From Sorangium cellulosum (lineage in GTDB: Bacteria > Myxococcota_A > Polyangia > Polyangiales > Polyangiaceae), in the NCBI RefSeq assembly GCF_002950945.1, contig NZ_CP012673.1:11174501-11238500 (forward strand): DNA of 64,000 nt, in the 5' to 3' direction. Below are positions 62,149 through 64,000 of this stretch, piece after piece. The notes beneath the pieces are model-generated. The model did no database searches. It was not told the DNA's origin and saw nothing but the letters and a program-made list of their open reading frames with translations. A program made the translations under genes and the position numbers. How positions within the stretch are numbered: position 1 is the stretch's first letter; each line of letters opens with the position of its first letter.

Positions 62149-62688
62149 ATGAGCCGACAGGTAACGGCGCCCGGGCGCGCCAGAGAGTACGAGACCATCT
62201 ACATCCTGCGACCTGACATCGACGCCGACGGCGCCGAGCGGATCGGGTCGCGCCTCGCCGAGGTCGTCAGCCGCGAGGCCGGCCGGCTGACCAAGGTCGA
62301 GACGTGGGGGCGCCGCCGCCTCGCGTACGACATCGCGAAGCACCGCCGCGGCGTGTACGTGTACCTGAAGTACCTCGGGGGCGGGAAGGTCGTCGCCGAG
62401 ATCGAGCGCAACCTGCGCCTGGCCGACGGCGTGCTGAAGTACCAGACGGTGCTCGTGCGCAACGACGTCGAGGCCCAGGGCGTCACGATCGCGGACGAGG
62501 ACGTGAAGTTCGAGCGCCTGGAGCTCGCCCCGCTCGAGGACGACCGCGACGACTCGCGCGAGCGTCAGCTCGGCCTGATCGAGCCCGAGCGGCGCGTCGA
62601 TCGGAGCTCCGAGGCCGCCCCGGCGGGCGACATCGATGAGGCCGAAGAGGTCGAGGCAGAAGGCGCCACCGACGAGGAGGAGAGCTGA
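62149..62688 (+). CDS. rpsF: 30S ribosomal protein S6
   Basis: Ribosomal S6 of 179 aa, longer than the 130-aa E. coli protein. Core blocks: REYETIYILRPDIDADGAER, KVETWGRRRLAYDIAKHRRG and VYVYLKYLGGGKVV. The C-terminal 70 residues are an acidic extension that ends EGATDEEES. RimK-type ligases extend S6 tails with glutamate; a RimK homologue is encoded at 16573-17622, so a link is possible. ATG 62149; rpsR follows after 3 bp. Confidence 0.95.
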   Translation: MSRQVTAPGRAREYETIYILRPDIDADGAERIGSRLAEVVSREAGRLTKVETWGRRRLAYDIAKHRRGVYVYLKYLGGGKVVAEIERNLRLADGVLKYQTVLVRNDVEAQGVTIADEDVKFERLELAPLEDDRDDSRERQLGLIEPERRVDRSSEAAPAGDIDEAEEVEAEGATDEEES

Positions 62689-62691
62689 TCC

Positions 62692-63012
62692 ATGAACGGC
62701 CGCAACAACGACATGGGCCGCAACGGCGGCTCTGACTACGACGATCGCGACTTCGGGCGCACGCCCGACCTGAACGCGGACGCCCCCGGGCGCCGCCGCA
62801 CCGGCCGGAAGCGCGTCTGCCGCTACTGCGCGGACAAGGCCCTGGTCATCGACTACAAGGACCCGCAGGCGCTCAAGTACTTCATCTCGGAGCGCGGCAA
62901 GGTCGTCCCGCGCCGCATCAGCGGCAACTGCGCGCGCCACCAGCGCAAGGTGACGCTCTCGATCAAGCGCGCGCGCAACATCGCGCTCTTGCCGTTCACC
63001 GTGACGGCGTAG
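62692..63012 (+). CDS. rpsR: 30S ribosomal protein S18
   Basis: S18, 106 aa. A Gly/Asn/Asp-rich N-terminal extension of about 35 residues precedes the conserved RKRVCRYCADKALVIDYKDP and RRISGNCARHQRKVTLSIKR. The CRYCAD/NCARH cysteines form the zinc-ribbon type seen in many S18 proteins. The ATG is 4 bp after the rpsF stop. It is the second gene of the rpsF-rpsR-rplI operon. Confidence 0.95.
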   Translation: MNGRNNDMGRNGGSDYDDRDFGRTPDLNADAPGRRRTGRKRVCRYCADKALVIDYKDPQALKYFISERGKVVPRRISGNCARHQRKVTLSIKRARNIALLPFTVTA

Positions 63013-63022
63013 GAGGTCGATC

Positions 63023-63475
63023 ATGGCAACCCACATCCATGTGGTCCTCACGGAGGACCTCCACAACGTCGGCAAGAGCGGCGAGCTCGTGAAGGTCCGC
63101 CCCGGGTTCGCGCGCAACTATCTCATCCCGCGCGGCCTCGCGGTCGGCGCCACCGCCGAGAACGTCTCGCGCATCGAGCACGAGAAGCGGGTCGCCGAGT
63201 CGCGCGCCTCGAAGACGCGCTCCGAGGCGGAGCAGCTCGCGGGCAAGCTCGGCCAGGTCAAGCTCACCATCAGCCGCCCGGTCGGCGAGGGCGACAAGCT
63301 GTACGGCTCGGTCACGGCGCGCGACATCGAGGAGGCGCTCGCCGCGCAGGGCTTCAGCGTCGACCGGCGCCGCATCGAGACCGACACGATCAAGACGCTC
63401 GGCGCCCACCCCGTCGTGATCCGGCTGGCCCCGTCGATCACGGCCACGGTCGAGGTCACGGTCGCCGCGAAGTAG
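63023..63475 (+). CDS. rplI: 50S ribosomal protein L9
   Basis: L9 of 150 aa. The N-terminal domain reads VVLTEDLHNVGKSGELVKVR PGFARNYLIP, the linker helix is rich in Glu/Lys (RIEHEKRVAESRASKTRSEAE) and the C-terminal domain has KLYGSVTARDIEEALAAQGF. ATG 63023 is preceded by AGGAGG at about 63011-63016. Last gene of the S6-S18-L9 operon. Confidence 0.95.
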   Translation: MATHIHVVLTEDLHNVGKSGELVKVRPGFARNYLIPRGLAVGATAENVSRIEHEKRVAESRASKTRSEAEQLAGKLGQVKLTISRPVGEGDKLYGSVTARDIEEALAAQGFSVDRRRIETDTIKTLGAHPVVIRLAPSITATVEVTVAAK

Positions 63476-63499
63476 CGCCGGCTCACCCCGGCGCTCGCC

Positions 63500-64000
63500 T
63501 CACCCCCGCTTCTTCCTCACCCACGCCCGCGCGACGTCATGCCCGCGCGCCACCGCGCGCAGCATGAGCGCCGCGTCCCCCCACCGCTCGCGGCCCTGCC
63601 ACACGAGGGCCGCCAGCATCCCCGCGCAGAACGCGTCCCCCGCGCCCGTCGGAGCGAGCGCCCGCACCGGGCGCGGCGCGACCGCGCGCTCGCCGTCGGG
63701 GCCGAGCACCAGCGCGTCGCGCGCGCCGTCCGTGACGACCAGCGTCGCCCCGGCGCGCAGGCGCTCGCGCAGCGCGCGCGCGGTCGTCCCCAGCACGGCG
63801 AGATCTCCGGCGCTGCATTTCACGAGGTCCGCCTGCTCGAGGAGCCGGAAGCAGCCGCGCACGCCGGCGCCGCCGTCGCCGGCGGCGGGCAGGCCGCGCG
63901 CGCGGCCGGTCGGCCGCGTGTTCCCAGCGCGCGGCCACATCCGCGGGCGCGCGTTGACGTCCACCGACACCGCGCACCCCTCGCGCCGCGCCCGCGCGGC
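63500..64000 (-). CDS. PfkB-family sugar/nucleoside kinase, 5'-truncated by the window
   Basis: The visible 166 residues are the C-terminal half of a ribokinase/PfkB-type kinase: SVDVNARPRMW (the family's sugar-binding N-x-R), LEQADLVKCSAGDL, LVVTDGARDALVLGPDGERA, and the catalytic motif LAPTGAGDAFCAGMLAALV, where GAGD holds the base Asp. It lies 24 bp from the rplI stop, convergent. The start lies beyond position 64000. Substrate not determined; fructokinase-like is the best guess. Confidence 0.85.
   Translation of the reverse strand, partial: AARARREGCAVSVDVNARPRMWPRAGNTRPTGRARGLPAAGDGGAGVRGCFRLLEQADLVKCSAGDLAVLGTTARALRERLRAGATLVVTDGARDALVLGPDGERAVAPRPVRALAPTGAGDAFCAGMLAALVWQGRERWGDAALMLRAVARGHDVARAWVRKKRG

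Overview
The window looks like chromosomal DNA of a large-genome, very GC-rich myxobacterium of the Sorangium/Polyangium type. The clues are Ser/Thr kinases with C-terminal membrane anchors, an FHA-linked sigma-54 activator, Ser/Gly-rich lipoproteins ending in Cys-rich DCDGD...NGCETN modules, many small lipoproteins, frequent GTG/TTG starts, and GTGA/ATGA stop-start overlaps. No replication origin, phage or intact insertion sequence is visible.

Left part (1-19.4 kb). A SulP anion transporter is followed by a convergent esterase/PLP-decarboxylase pair. A kinase-lipoprotein-PEGA/TPR operon diverges from an FHA-sigma54 activator. A GH3 glycosidase precedes a compact RNA-repair island: a RlaP-like nucleotidyltransferase, an RNA ligase, and a fused HD phosphatase-polynucleotide kinase. 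A rimK/enoyl-CoA hydratase/P-loop kinase operon, an acyl-CoA dehydrogenase and tRNA-Ala(GGC) follow.

Cobalamin region (19.4-28.5 kb). A minus-strand operon encodes a lipoprotein (frameshifted at a C8 tract), a BtuB-like TonB receptor and a beta-propeller lipoprotein, an arrangement reminiscent of Bacteroides BtuB/BtuG loci. It diverges from cobT-cobS-cobC across an exact 57-bp tandem duplication. Downstream, a two-gene module (PARP-like ADP-ribosyltransferase candidate plus a coupled partner) lies between two ~70-bp copies of the 3' end of cobC, next to an arginase-family gene.

RHS region (28.5-43.9 kb). After a rhodanese and decayed gene fragments (ABC-transporter tail, IS66-like fragment), there is a ~9.2-kb TcB/RHS polymorphic toxin gene on the minus strand with a one-base frameshift near its 5' end. 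Its AT-richer toxin tip is followed by a direct immunity candidate, a MafI-like orphan immunity gene, a frameshifted deaminase-toxin remnant and that remnant's probable immunity gene. Upstream lies a 275-aa unknown protein and ~0.9 kb of repeats, including six copies of a 43/44-bp unit.

Right part (43.9-64 kb). A HerA-like ATPase (frameshifted at another C8 tract) and a second Ser/Thr kinase converge on a 127-bp long inverted repeat. Then come a DUF2254 membrane protein, an unknown myxobacterial protein, paired small Cys-rich proteins, a TPR protein, a DsbD-like reductase, lipoproteins, a DUF4912 protein and ribF. The window ends with a housekeeping block, prs-rplY-pth-rpsF-rpsR-rplI, and a truncated PfkB kinase.
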